DNA from: Thermomonospora echinospora
GTDB taxonomy: Bacteria; Actinomycetota; Actinomycetes; Streptosporangiales; Streptosporangiaceae
DNA length: 58,310 nucleotides
Direction of reading: 5' to 3'
NCBI RefSeq assembly: GCF_900108175.1
Contig: NZ_FNVO01000033.1
Coordinates: 1-58,310, forward strand
In this document: positions 1-7,500 of the stretch, one piece after another
How the letters are laid out: each line of letters begins with the position of its first letter
Position numbering within the stretch: position 1 is the stretch's first letter
The notes under the pieces: model-generated
The model's input: only the letters and a program-made list of their open reading frames with translations
Told to the model about the DNA's origin: nothing
Databases searched by the model: none
Made by a program: the position numbers and the translations under genes

Positions 1-158
1 TCAATCGCCTCCGCCTTCGCCGAGGCCTTGATCGAACGAGTCCCCAGCCGAGCCGCCCGCTCCTCAGCCCCCACCTGATCCACACCCGGCAGGCCGTGCA
101 GAAATGCGCGCAGCCCGGCGTTGCCGCCCGGCGCGTCCGTCAGAGTCTCCGTTGACAC
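1..158 (-). CDS. deoC: Deoxyribose-phosphate aldolase, N-terminal part (cut by window edge)
   Basis: Only about 52 codons of the 5' end are present; the gene runs off the left edge. The minus-strand reading frame starts at a GTG (156-158) and reads VSTETLTDAP, then FLHGLPGVDQVG and LGTRSIKASAKAEAID. This LHGLPGVD...RSIK block is what I remember from the start of actinobacterial DeoC, a Schiff-base aldolase that splits 2-deoxyribose 5-phosphate into glyceraldehyde 3-phosphate and acetaldehyde in deoxynucleoside salvage. No catalytic lysine is visible because it lies outside the window. The gene is divergent from the next one, with about 130 bp between them. The identification rests on a short stretch, so it is probable rather than certain. 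Confidence 0.6.
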   Translation of the reverse strand, partial: MSTETLTDAPGGNAGLRAFLHGLPGVDQVGAEERAARLGTRSIKASAKAEAI

Positions 159-286
159 CCGCCCAGCATCGCCCATGCCGCCCGACCTCTCAAAACGGGC
201 AGCCGTGTCCCGGCACCTCGCCCTTGCCCACGGCCTACCGGCAAGTACGATCAAGCGTCAGCCAACGGAGTGTCGTAGGAGCCGCG

Positions 287-1093
287 GTGTCGTCGGCAGG
301 ACCGGTCCCCTCACCCTCGAGCCACACCGCCAATGTGGCGCGGATGTACGACTATCTGCTGGGCGGCCGGGAGAACTACGCCGCCGACCGGCAGGCGGCC
401 GAGCATCTGCTGAGGATCGCCCCCAGCAGCCGGCAGCTCGCCGTCATCAACCGGCGGTTTCTGCGCCGGGCCGTCCGGTACGCGGCCGAGCGTGAGGGCG
501 TCCGCCAGTTCATCGACCACGGTTCGGGACTGCCCACCGCGGAGAACGTCCACCAGATCGCGCAGCGCGCCGACCCGTCGGCGCGCGTGGTCTACGTCGA
601 CAACGACCCTGTGGTGCTGGCGCACGCCCGGGCGCTGCTGGCCGACCGGGACCGAACCACGGTGATCACCGCCGACCTGCGCCGGGTCGAGGAGGTGCTG
701 GGCCATCCGGACGTCAAGCAGCTGATCGACTTCGCCGAGCCGGTCGCCGCGCTGTTCGTGTCCGTGCTGCACTGCATCCCCGACTCCGACGACCCCGGCG
801 GCCTCATCCGCCGGGTCGCCGACCGGCTGGCCCCCGGCAGCCTGGTGGTCCTCAGCCATCTGGTATCCACCGACGCCCGGATGCGCAGGCGGCTGACGGA
901 GTTCCTGCACGGCGCCACCGGCGGCGGCTGGGGGCGGGTCCGCCATCCCGACGAGATCGCCCCCTGGTTCGAGGGGCTGGAGCTCGTCGAACCGGGCCTG
1001 GTGGAGATCTCCTCCTGGCATCCCGAGCCCGGTGACGTCCGCCAGCCGACCACCGAGTGGATCGAGTTCGGCGGCGTGGCCCGGGTGCTCTGA
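287..1093 (+). CDS. DUF574-type S-adenosylmethionine-dependent methyltransferase
   Basis: A 268-residue protein of the DUF574 / SAM methyltransferase family (PF04672), which is expanded in mycelial actinobacteria. The N-terminus shows the family signature HTANVARMYDYLLGGRENY (near residues 12-31), followed by the SAM-binding FIDHGSGLPT stretch and VVYVDNDPVVL, the acidic loop that normally contacts the ribose. It is cytoplasmic and its substrate is unknown. The start was set at GTG 287 because an AGGAG (277-281) sits 5 bases upstream and the family homology begins just after; the open frame extends further upstream without homology. It is divergent from deoC with no obvious partner gene. Confidence 0.85.
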   Translation: MSSAGPVPSPSSHTANVARMYDYLLGGRENYAADRQAAEHLLRIAPSSRQLAVINRRFLRRAVRYAAEREGVRQFIDHGSGLPTAENVHQIAQRADPSARVVYVDNDPVVLAHARALLADRDRTTVITADLRRVEEVLGHPDVKQLIDFAEPVAALFVSVLHCIPDSDDPGGLIRRVADRLAPGSLVVLSHLVSTDARMRRRLTEFLHGATGGGWGRVRHPDEIAPWFEGLELVEPGLVEISSWHPEPGDVRQPTTEWIEFGGVARVL

Positions 1094-1122
1094 CGCGTTC
1101 CGCCGCGCCGACTACCCGCCGG

Positions 1123-1323
1123 CTACCCGCGGGCGCGGGCGTCCAGCGCACTCGCGACCGTCATCACCGTCCAGGAGACCCCGAACAGGAGCATCAGGCC
1201 CGTGCAGACGCAGGCGGAGACGTACGCCTGCCACCGGTCGCCGGGCGGGGCCAGCAGCAGCACCGCCGCGAAGAGCCCGGACACGAAGCTCATCAGCGCC
1301 ACGAAATCACGGTCATCCCGCAC
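1123..1323 (-). CDS. Small two-helix membrane protein
   Basis: A 66-residue protein read from GTG 1323, with a purine-rich GAGAGG about 7 bases upstream. After a short charged N-terminus (VRDDRDF) it has two hydrophobic segments, FVSGLFAAVLLLAPP and YVSACVCTGLMLLFGVSWTVM, separated by a short GDRWQ turn, and it ends ALDARARG. It is therefore probably a small integral membrane protein with both ends in the cytoplasm. I do not recognise a family. It lies within a much longer open frame that is only the shadow of the regulator gene on the other strand; the membrane segments and ribosome site argue that this part is real. Confidence 0.55.
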   Translation of the reverse strand: MRDDRDFVALMSFVSGLFAAVLLLAPPGDRWQAYVSACVCTGLMLLFGVSWTVMTVASALDARARG

Positions 1324-1424
1324 GTCATCGCCTCTCGGTCCGGGGGTCCGGACCAGGGTAGAGGCGGGACCGGCCGGGACGCCGTGATCGAGCGCACTCT
1401 CCCGGCCGTCGCCCGGACGTGCCG

Positions 1425-2027
1425 TCAGGTCGTGGTGGTCGAGGACTGCTGACGGCTCAGGGTCGCCTGCGAGGAGGTGTCGCCAGACAGCATCTTGTCC
1501 CGGTTGCCGTACCAGGAGTACAAAACGGTGCCATCGGACCGGAGGGTCAGTGTGACATAGCCGGTCGCCGCGTCCGAGCAGTTGCCGCCAGGTTCGTTGC
1601 CCTGGGTGATGACCTCGTACATGACCACCTTGTCGGGGGTCACCGACTCCACCCGCAGGGTGCCCGAGCAGACGAAGCCGGTGTAGGAGGACGTGCCGGT
1701 CTCCCCACCCTCGGTCAGGGTGAGAGTGGCGTCGAAGTTCCGCTTCTCGCCGTCGTTGTTGTGGTAGTAGCCCGAGCCCGTCCAGGTGCCGGAGAACGCC
1801 GCGTTGATCGCGCGCGGGTTGGCCGCGCGTGTGGGCGTCACCACGGTGCCGGTGCGAAGGTCGTCGTCCCCACCCACCTTGACCACCAGATAGGTGAGGG
1901 TGCCCAGCAGCGCCACCGCCAGGACGCCGATGATGATGAAGAGCGGCACGAGATTGGCCCGGTCCCGGCGCGGCGGCAGTGGCGGACCCGGCGGTATCGG
2001 GGCGTACGGCTGGTAAGGGCCCTGCAT
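1425..2027 (-). CDS. Membrane-anchored extracytoplasmic protein, unknown function
   Basis: A 200-residue protein. Residues 1-25 are proline-rich (YQPYAPIPPGPPLPPRR), followed by one transmembrane helix (LVPLFIIIGVLAVALLGTLTYLVV, about 26-49), so the rest should face outside. The outer domain holds FSGTWTGSGYY, repeated beta-strand-like stretches and two cysteines (VCSGTL, NCSDAA) that could form a disulfide. Similar domains occur at the C-termini of actinobacterial serine/threonine kinases, but no kinase is present here. The C-terminus is Ser/Thr-rich (RQQSSTTTT). AGGAG lies 6-7 bases before the ATG. It is divergent from the LuxR-type regulator, with about 230 bp between the starts. Function unknown. 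Confidence 0.75.
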   Translation of the reverse strand: MQGPYQPYAPIPPGPPLPPRRDRANLVPLFIIIGVLAVALLGTLTYLVVKVGGDDDLRTGTVVTPTRAANPRAINAAFSGTWTGSGYYHNNDGEKRNFDATLTLTEGGETGTSSYTGFVCSGTLRVESVTPDKVVMYEVITQGNEPGGNCSDAATGYVTLTLRSDGTVLYSWYGNRDKMLSGDTSSQATLSRQQSSTTTT

Positions 2028-2259
2028 GACCTACTCCTGAGCCTGGTCGGCGCGCCGGGGCGGACGGTCTCGGCACGCCTTGCCGATAATCTCCCCCTTT
2101 GACGCCGTTTTCCAGACCCGAGTTTCCGCGTCCGGCCGGGAAGTTCCCATGGTGGCCGATGCCGGTCGATGTCGGCTGATGTCGGCCCGTCACCGGTCCA
2201 CTACCGGTATGACCGAAATTGACGGGATCTCGGCCCGGTTCGGATGGCATGCTGGATGG

Positions 2260-5133
2260 GTGAGCGCGCGTTCGGTAAGTCCCGTTCTGGTCGGCAGATC
2301 CAGCGAGCTGAATCGGCTGCGGACGGCACTCGCCGAGGCGCCCGGCGCGCTGCTGATCGGCGGGGAGGCCGGAGTCGGCAAGACCCGGCTGCTGCGGGAG
2401 TTCACCGAGCGGGCCACCGCCGACGGCGCCCGGGTGCTGGTGGGCGGCTGCCTGGAGCTGGGCTCCGACGGCCTGCCGTTCGCCCCGTTCACCGCCGTGC
2501 TGCGCGGGCTGGTCCGGGAGATCGGCATCGACGGGGTGGCGGGGCTGCTGCCGCGCTCGGCCACCGGCGGGCTGGCCCGGCTGCTGCCGGAGTTCGGCGA
2601 GCCGGAGACCGACGCCGCCTCCGGCGAGGAGCGCGCCCGGCTGTTCGAGCTGGTCCTCACCCTGCTGGAACGGCTGGCCGAACGCACCCCGACCGTGCTG
2701 GTGATCGAGGACGCGCACTGGGCCGACCGCTCCACCCGCGACCTGCTGGCGTTCCTGGTCCGCAACGCGGGCACCGCGCCGCTGTTGATCCTGGTCACCT
2801 ACCGCGCCGACGAGCTGCACCGCACCCATCCGCTGCGCCGGCTACTGGCCGAGCTGGACCGGGTCGACCGCGTCCGCCGGATCGAGCTGACCCGGCTGAC
2901 CCGCGGCGAGGTCGGTGAGCTGGCGCGCGGGCTGCTGGACGGCGAGCCGCCGGCCGGGCTGGTCGAGCGGGTCCACGAGCGCAGCGAGGGCAACCCGCTG
3001 TTCGTGGAGGCGCTGCTGGCCCGTGACGGCAGCCTGGCGTGCGGGTTGCCCGAGTCGCTGCGCGACCTGCTGCTGGCCGCCGTCCAGCGGCTGCCGGAGG
3101 AGACCCAGGACGCGCTGCGGGTGGCCAGCGCGGGCGGCACCCGCATCGAGCACGCGCTGCTGGCGGCGGTGTCCGGGATGGACGACACCACGCTGACCCG
3201 GGTGCTGCGGCCCGCGGTGGAGGCCAACGTCCTGGTGGTGGACGGCGACGGGTACGCGTTCCGGCACGCGCTGATCCGCGAGGCCCTCCACGACGACCTG
3301 CTGCCCGGCGAGCACACCCGGCTGCACGCCCGCTACGCCGAGGCCCTGGAGAACGATCCGGTGCTGGCGCCGTCCGGGCGGCTGTGGGTGCTGCTGTCGC
3401 ACCACTGGTACTCGGCCCACGACTCCACCTGGGCGCTGGTCAGCGCCTGGCGGGCGGCCGGCGACGCGCGCAAGGCCGTCGCCTACGCCGAGTGCCTGAC
3501 GATGCTGTCGCGCGTCCTGGAACTGTGGCACAAGGTGCCGGACGCGGCCGAACGGATCGGCGCCGCCCACGCCGACGTGCTGGAGCAGGCCGTCATGGCC
3601 GCCGAGCTGGCCGGCGAGCACGAACGCGGCATCAAGCTCGCCACCGCTGCGCTGCGCGAGGTCGAGGCGCTCGGCGACGACGCCCGCTGTGCCAGCCTGC
3701 TGGAGCAGCGCGGCCAGATGTCCTACGAGCTGGCGCTGCCGGGTTACATCGACGACCTGCGGGCCGCCGTCGGACGGCTGCCCGCCGAGCCGCCCAGCGC
3801 GGTGCGGGCCCGCGCGCTGGCCTCCCTCGCCAAGTACGCGCGCCTGATCACCGGTACCGAGGAGGCCCTGGTCGCCGCGCGGGAGTCGCTGGCCATCGCC
3901 CGCCGGATCGCCGACCTCGACGCGGAGGTCGACGCACTGCTCACGCTGTTCTGCGTGGACATCGACTACGACGGCGGGCTGGAGGAGCTCCAGGAGGTCG
4001 AGCGGATCGCCCAGCGCTCGGGCAACCAGCGCCCGCTGCTGCGGGTGGCCGTGCTCAGATCCCATTACCTGGAGGGCTCCGGACGGCACGCCGAGGCCGC
4101 CGAGGTGGCCCGCCAGGGCATCGAACTGGCCCGCGAGTTCGGCCTCTCGCGCACGCACGGCACGTTCCTGGCCATCAACATGGCCGAGCCGCTGGTGTCG
4201 CTGGGTCACTGGGACGAGGCGCTGGTCTGCCTGCGCCAGGCCCTGGAGCAGGACCCGGCGCCGGCCATCCGGACCTCGCTGCACGTGCTGGCCGGAGAGA
4301 TCGCGCTGGCCCGCGGCGACTTCGCCGAGGCGGAGGCACAGCTGGCCCCGGCCCGCGAGATCATGTGGCGCAAGACCCAGGACTACTTCGCCATGCTGCG
4401 GCTGGAGTCGGCGCTGCGGCTGGCGCAGGGCCGTCCCGACGAGGCGCTGGCGTCGGTGGAGAACGTGCTGACCAACCCGGACCTGCCGGACGACGCCCGG
4501 TACGCCTGGCCGGTGCTGCTCATCGGCGCGCACGCGTGCGGCGTGCTGCCCGACCGGGCCGCCGGCACGGCGATGCTGGAGCGCATCGAGAAGCGGGCGG
4601 CCGAGCTGACCGTGCGGGGCCCCCTGCAGGAGGCGCACCGCGTCACCTTCGTCGCCAAGACCGCCCATGCCCGCGGCGTCTGGGACCGCGCCGCCTGGGA
4701 CGCGGCGGCCGTCGCCTGGGAGGGCATCAGCGAGCCGTTCCCGCAGGCCAAGTCACTGGCCCACGCCGCGGAGGCGGCCTTGGCCGACGGCGACCGCGAC
4801 CTGGCCGCCGCCCGGCTGCACCAGGCCGCGGCGCTGGCCGAGCGGCTGCGCGCCGAGCCGCTGGTGCGGCGCGTGGCGGACCTGTCCCGCCGGGCCCGCG
4901 TCAACGGCGCGCACGCCCCCGCCGAGCGTCCCGCGCACGGCCTCACGCCCCGCGAGCTGGAGGTGCTCCGGCTGGTCGCCCAGGGCCGCACCAACCGCGA
5001 TATCGCCGAGACCCTGTTCATCTCGGCCAAGACCGCCAGCGTCCACGTCTCCAACATCCTGGCCAAGCTGGAGGTCGCCAGCCGCGGTGAGGCCGCCGCC
5101 ACCGCCCACCGCCTGGGGCTGGCCGGCGCCTGA
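2260..5133 (+). CDS. Large ATP-binding LuxR-family (LAL) transcriptional regulator
   Basis: A 957-residue regulator with an N-terminal AAA/STAND-type ATPase, a long TPR-like helical middle and a C-terminal LuxR/FixJ helix-turn-helix. Walker A is GGEAGVGKT (about residues 34-42) and Walker B is VLVIEDAHWAD (about 146-156). The DNA-binding domain is LTPRELEVLRLVAQGRTNRDI...KTASVHVSNILAKL (about 895-945). LAL proteins use ATP binding and ligand or partner sensing by the helical domain to activate target promoters, often of secondary metabolism or sugar use. I chose GTG 2260 because the ATPase homology starts within 10 residues of it; the frame stays open to 2080 but that stretch looks non-coding. 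The gene stands alone and its target is not evident. Confidence 0.88.
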   Translation: MSARSVSPVLVGRSSELNRLRTALAEAPGALLIGGEAGVGKTRLLREFTERATADGARVLVGGCLELGSDGLPFAPFTAVLRGLVREIGIDGVAGLLPRSATGGLARLLPEFGEPETDAASGEERARLFELVLTLLERLAERTPTVLVIEDAHWADRSTRDLLAFLVRNAGTAPLLILVTYRADELHRTHPLRRLLAELDRVDRVRRIELTRLTRGEVGELARGLLDGEPPAGLVERVHERSEGNPLFVEALLARDGSLACGLPESLRDLLLAAVQRLPEETQDALRVASAGGTRIEHALLAAVSGMDDTTLTRVLRPAVEANVLVVDGDGYAFRHALIREALHDDLLPGEHTRLHARYAEALENDPVLAPSGRLWVLLSHHWYSAHDSTWALVSAWRAAGDARKAVAYAECLTMLSRVLELWHKVPDAAERIGAAHADVLEQAVMAAELAGEHERGIKLATAALREVEALGDDARCASLLEQRGQMSYELALPGYIDDLRAAVGRLPAEPPSAVRARALASLAKYARLITGTEEALVAARESLAIARRIADLDAEVDALLTLFCVDIDYDGGLEELQEVERIAQRSGNQRPLLRVAVLRSHYLEGSGRHAEAAEVARQGIELAREFGLSRTHGTFLAINMAEPLVSLGHWDEALVCLRQALEQDPAPAIRTSLHVLAGEIALARGDFAEAEAQLAPAREIMWRKTQDYFAMLRLESALRLAQGRPDEALASVENVLTNPDLPDDARYAWPVLLIGAHACGVLPDRAAGTAMLERIEKRAAELTVRGPLQEAHRVTFVAKTAHARGVWDRAAWDAAAVAWEGISEPFPQAKSLAHAAEAALADGDRDLAAARLHQAAALAERLRAEPLVRRVADLSRRARVNGAHAPAERPAHGLTPRELEVLRLVAQGRTNRDIAETLFISAKTASVHVSNILAKLEVASRGEAAATAHRLGLAGA

Positions 5134-5285
5134 GCGTCCGGGGACGCGAGCCGCACGGCATGTCCGGCGGTGGGCGCTCCCCTCCTCGCCCCCACCGCCG
5201 AACCGTCCGGGCCACCCATCGGGGTGGGGCCGGCCTGTGCCGAGTCTCGTTCCGGGGAACGGGCCGCCCCTCCGTTCGGAGGGCG

Positions 5286-5317
5286 CCGGAGACCCGTCCG
5301 GGAGGACGGGTCTCCGG
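5286..5317. terminator. Bidirectional hairpin terminator
   Basis: A perfect 14-bp inverted repeat, CCGGAGACCCGTCC and its complement, with a GGGA loop. It lies between the convergent LuxR-type regulator and methyltransferase genes. There is no T-run, which is common for actinobacterial terminators. The remaining roughly 280 bp of this gap show nothing else. Confidence 0.75.
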
Positions 5318-5415
5318 CACCGCTGGGCCTCCCGATGAAGCCTCCGGGAAGATACGGACGCCGGATCGCCCGGCGTCTCAGTCTCAGGGGCCGGAGCCGG
5401 CCCGGGAGAGGCGGA

Positions 5416-6228
5416 TCAGTGCGGAACGCGGGCGACGCAGAAGACGGTCTGGCCGAACGGGGGCCGGACCAGCCGCTCGATGGCCCGGGTGGTGGGGACG
5501 ACCGTACGGTCGTAGATCTTGACCAGCCGGGGGTCGGGGTAGCCGGCGCCGCCCCGGCGCACCGCCGCCCACCAGGCGATGCCGCCGAGGAAGTTGATCG
5601 GCTTGCACACCTCGGGGACGAGCCCGGCGGCGCGCACCGACCGGGTCAGGGTGGCCGGGGTGTAGCGGGTGACGTGCCCCACCTTGCGGTCGAAGTCGCC
5701 GTACAGCTGCATGTAGCCGGGCACCCAGATGACGATGCGGCCACCGGGCAGGGTCACCGCCGCCAGGTCCCGTAGGGCCTGGACGTCGTCCTTGATGTGC
5801 TCCAGCACGTTCATCATGACGACGGTGTCCACCTTCTGGCGGATCTTGATGTCGGTGGGCAGCGCGAGGTCGATGACCTCGACGTCGGGGTTGCCCTCGT
5901 AGCGCTCGCGCAGCTGGCCCACGCAGTACGGGTCGTTGTCGCTGACCACCAGGTAGTCCAGCCGGCCGGCGAACTGCTCGGAGAAGTGGCCCAGCCCGGA
6001 GCCGACCTCCAGCAGCGACCGGCCCACGTGCGGGGCCACCATGTCGTACTCGTACTTGCGGTAGTTGCGGGCCTCGTCGCCGCCGAGGTGGTTCTCCAGG
6101 GCGCCCTCACCGGCCGCCGGCTGGACGACCTCGCCGTCGCCGGAGGCGGGAGCGACCGGCCGGGATTTGCTGCCCAGCAGCTTCAGGAGGGTGCCGGCAA
6201 TGGACTTGCGCTGCTTCGATGACTGCAT
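5416..6228 (-). CDS. Class I SAM-dependent methyltransferase
   Basis: A 270-residue Rossmann-fold methyltransferase. Motif I is LLEVGSGLGHFSEQF (about residue 70), the acidic strand-2 end is LVVSDNDPYC, and the post-I region VVMMNVLEHIKDDVQAL followed by LPGGRIVIWVPGY is typical of Methyltransf_11/23 proteins. The tail (PPFGQTVFCVARV) is like methyltransferases that act on glycolipid or polyketide intermediates, but the substrate is unknown. The start at ATG 6228 was preferred over an upstream extension because the upstream stretch is arginine/proline-rich shadow sequence. It lies downstream of the IclR gene on the same strand with a 249-bp gap, so it probably has its own promoter. Confidence 0.82.
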   Translation of the reverse strand: MQSSKQRKSIAGTLLKLLGSKSRPVAPASGDGEVVQPAAGEGALENHLGGDEARNYRKYEYDMVAPHVGRSLLEVGSGLGHFSEQFAGRLDYLVVSDNDPYCVGQLRERYEGNPDVEVIDLALPTDIKIRQKVDTVVMMNVLEHIKDDVQALRDLAAVTLPGGRIVIWVPGYMQLYGDFDRKVGHVTRYTPATLTRSVRAAGLVPEVCKPINFLGGIAWWAAVRRGGAGYPDPRLVKIYDRTVVPTTRAIERLVRPPFGQTVFCVARVPH

Positions 6229-6477
6229 TGGTTTCCGCTCGCTGATCGCACCACCCGGCCTGCCACCGACGTGCTGCTTGCGTTCAACTCGACGTTTTCG
6301 CCGGATCGGCGGGAACGGCCACCGGGTGGGCGGCCAGGGGTCGGGCCGATCTCGGGCGCGAATACCGGGCCAGTCTATCCGCAGCCGCAACCGCAGGCCG
6401 CCCGGACGACTTGCGCACCACCGGACCCGGGTACAACGCCGGAAATGGCCGCCCGGACGCGCCGTGGGCCCGTCCGC

Positions 6478-7248
6478 TCAGCCGGCCGACAGGGTCAGGG
6501 TGATCGCGCGCTGCAGCCGGGCGGCGGTGGCCCGCAGCCGGGACGCGGCGGCCTCGATCTTGGGAAGCCTGCTCGGGCGGCAGGACACCGCCAGGGCGCC
6601 CACCACGGATCCGGTCGCGTCGGTGACCGGGACCGCGGCACAGCCGGTGCCGAGGGCGTACTCCTCCCGGTCGAGGGCCAGCTCACCGGGGGTGCGCAGG
6701 GCCCGCAGCAGCTCGCGCGGCTCGGTGATGGTGTTGGGGGTCAGATCCACCAGGGGGTGCCGCGACAGGTACTCCAGCCGGCGGTCGTCGTCCAGTTGCC
6801 GCAGCACGCACTTGCCGATCGCGGTGGCGTGCGCCGCCTCCTCGAAGCCCACCCACAGATCGACCCGGGGGGTGCGGGGCCCGTCGGCGATGTCGATGAT
6901 GCGGATCTCGCCGTCCTCGTGCAGGCCGAAGTAGGCGGCCGCGCCCAGCTCGTCGCGCAGCGCCACCAGGGCGGGCCGGATGCGCGACAGCAGCCGCTGG
7001 GTGCTGCTGCGGCCCTGCAGCGTCTGCAGCCGGTCGCCCAGCACCCACACCCCGCTGGGGAGCCTGCTGGCGTAGCCCTCGTGGGCCAGCGTGCGCAGCA
7101 GGTGGTAGGTGGTCGCCAGCGGCAGCCGCGCCTCCCGGGCGAGCTGCTTGGCCGGTGCGCCGTTGGGATGCGACGCCACCGCCTCCATCAGGTGCAGCGC
7201 CCGCTGCACCGAGGCGATGAGAGTCGGTTTCCGCGTCTCGTCCATCAC
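6478..7248 (-). CDS. IclR-family transcriptional regulator
   Basis: A 256-residue regulator. The N-terminal winged helix (VQRALHLMEAVASHPNGAPAKQLAREARLPLATTYHLLRTLAHEGY, about residues 14-58) is classic IclR. The C-terminal effector domain includes FEEAAHATAIGKCVLRQLDDDR and REEYALGTGCAAVPVTDATGSVVGALAVSC, the usual ligand-binding landmarks. IclR proteins bind small acids and repress or activate adjacent catabolic genes. It is divergent from an acyl-CoA dehydrogenase gene, and a 20-bp imperfect palindrome lies between them, so control of fatty-acid or acyl-CoA oxidation is a fair inference. Start at ATG 7248 (a second ATG follows immediately). Confidence 0.9.
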   Translation of the reverse strand: MMDETRKPTLIASVQRALHLMEAVASHPNGAPAKQLAREARLPLATTYHLLRTLAHEGYASRLPSGVWVLGDRLQTLQGRSSTQRLLSRIRPALVALRDELGAAAYFGLHEDGEIRIIDIADGPRTPRVDLWVGFEEAAHATAIGKCVLRQLDDDRRLEYLSRHPLVDLTPNTITEPRELLRALRTPGELALDREEYALGTGCAAVPVTDATGSVVGALAVSCRPSRLPKIEAAASRLRATAARLQRAITLTLSAG

Positions 7249-7365
7249 GGGCAGTGAACCCTTCCGAACAGATCAGGTCAAGGACTTCGTCAATACTCAT
7301 GGCATTGGATCACTTAACGGATGGCCGATACAGCGTTTCGGTGGAATTCAGGAAGGCGCGTCCAG

Positions 7366-7385
7366 GAAATGGAACGGTCCCTTTC
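7366..7385. promoter_or_regulatory. Imperfect 20-bp palindrome, possible IclR operator
   Basis: GAAATGGAACGGTCCCTTTC matches its own complement at 8 of 10 half-site positions. It lies in the 252-bp divergent region between the IclR gene and the acyl-CoA dehydrogenase gene, 116 bp before the latter's ATG. IclR proteins commonly bind such palindromes near their own gene. The assignment is by position and symmetry only. Confidence 0.4.
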
Positions 7386-7500
7386 GCGGGTTCCTGAGCG
7401 GCCGGGTCGTCTTCCGGCCCGGACCGGGTACCACCAGAAGGGGTCGCATCCTGGCACGATCCGGGCGCGACCGCACGGCGGACCACCTGAAGGAGCCGGT

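Noticed and set aside
1123-2829. 568-codon minus-strand open frame
   Set aside because: It runs antisense to the LuxR-type regulator, has low-complexity Gly/Gln/Arg composition and no family signature; only its last 66 codons look like a membrane protein.
3039-5090. 683-codon plus-strand open frame overlapping the LuxR-type regulator
   Set aside because: It is Arg/Ala/Gly-rich with no motifs, while the overlapping frame carries Walker and helix-turn-helix motifs; a GC-rich shadow.
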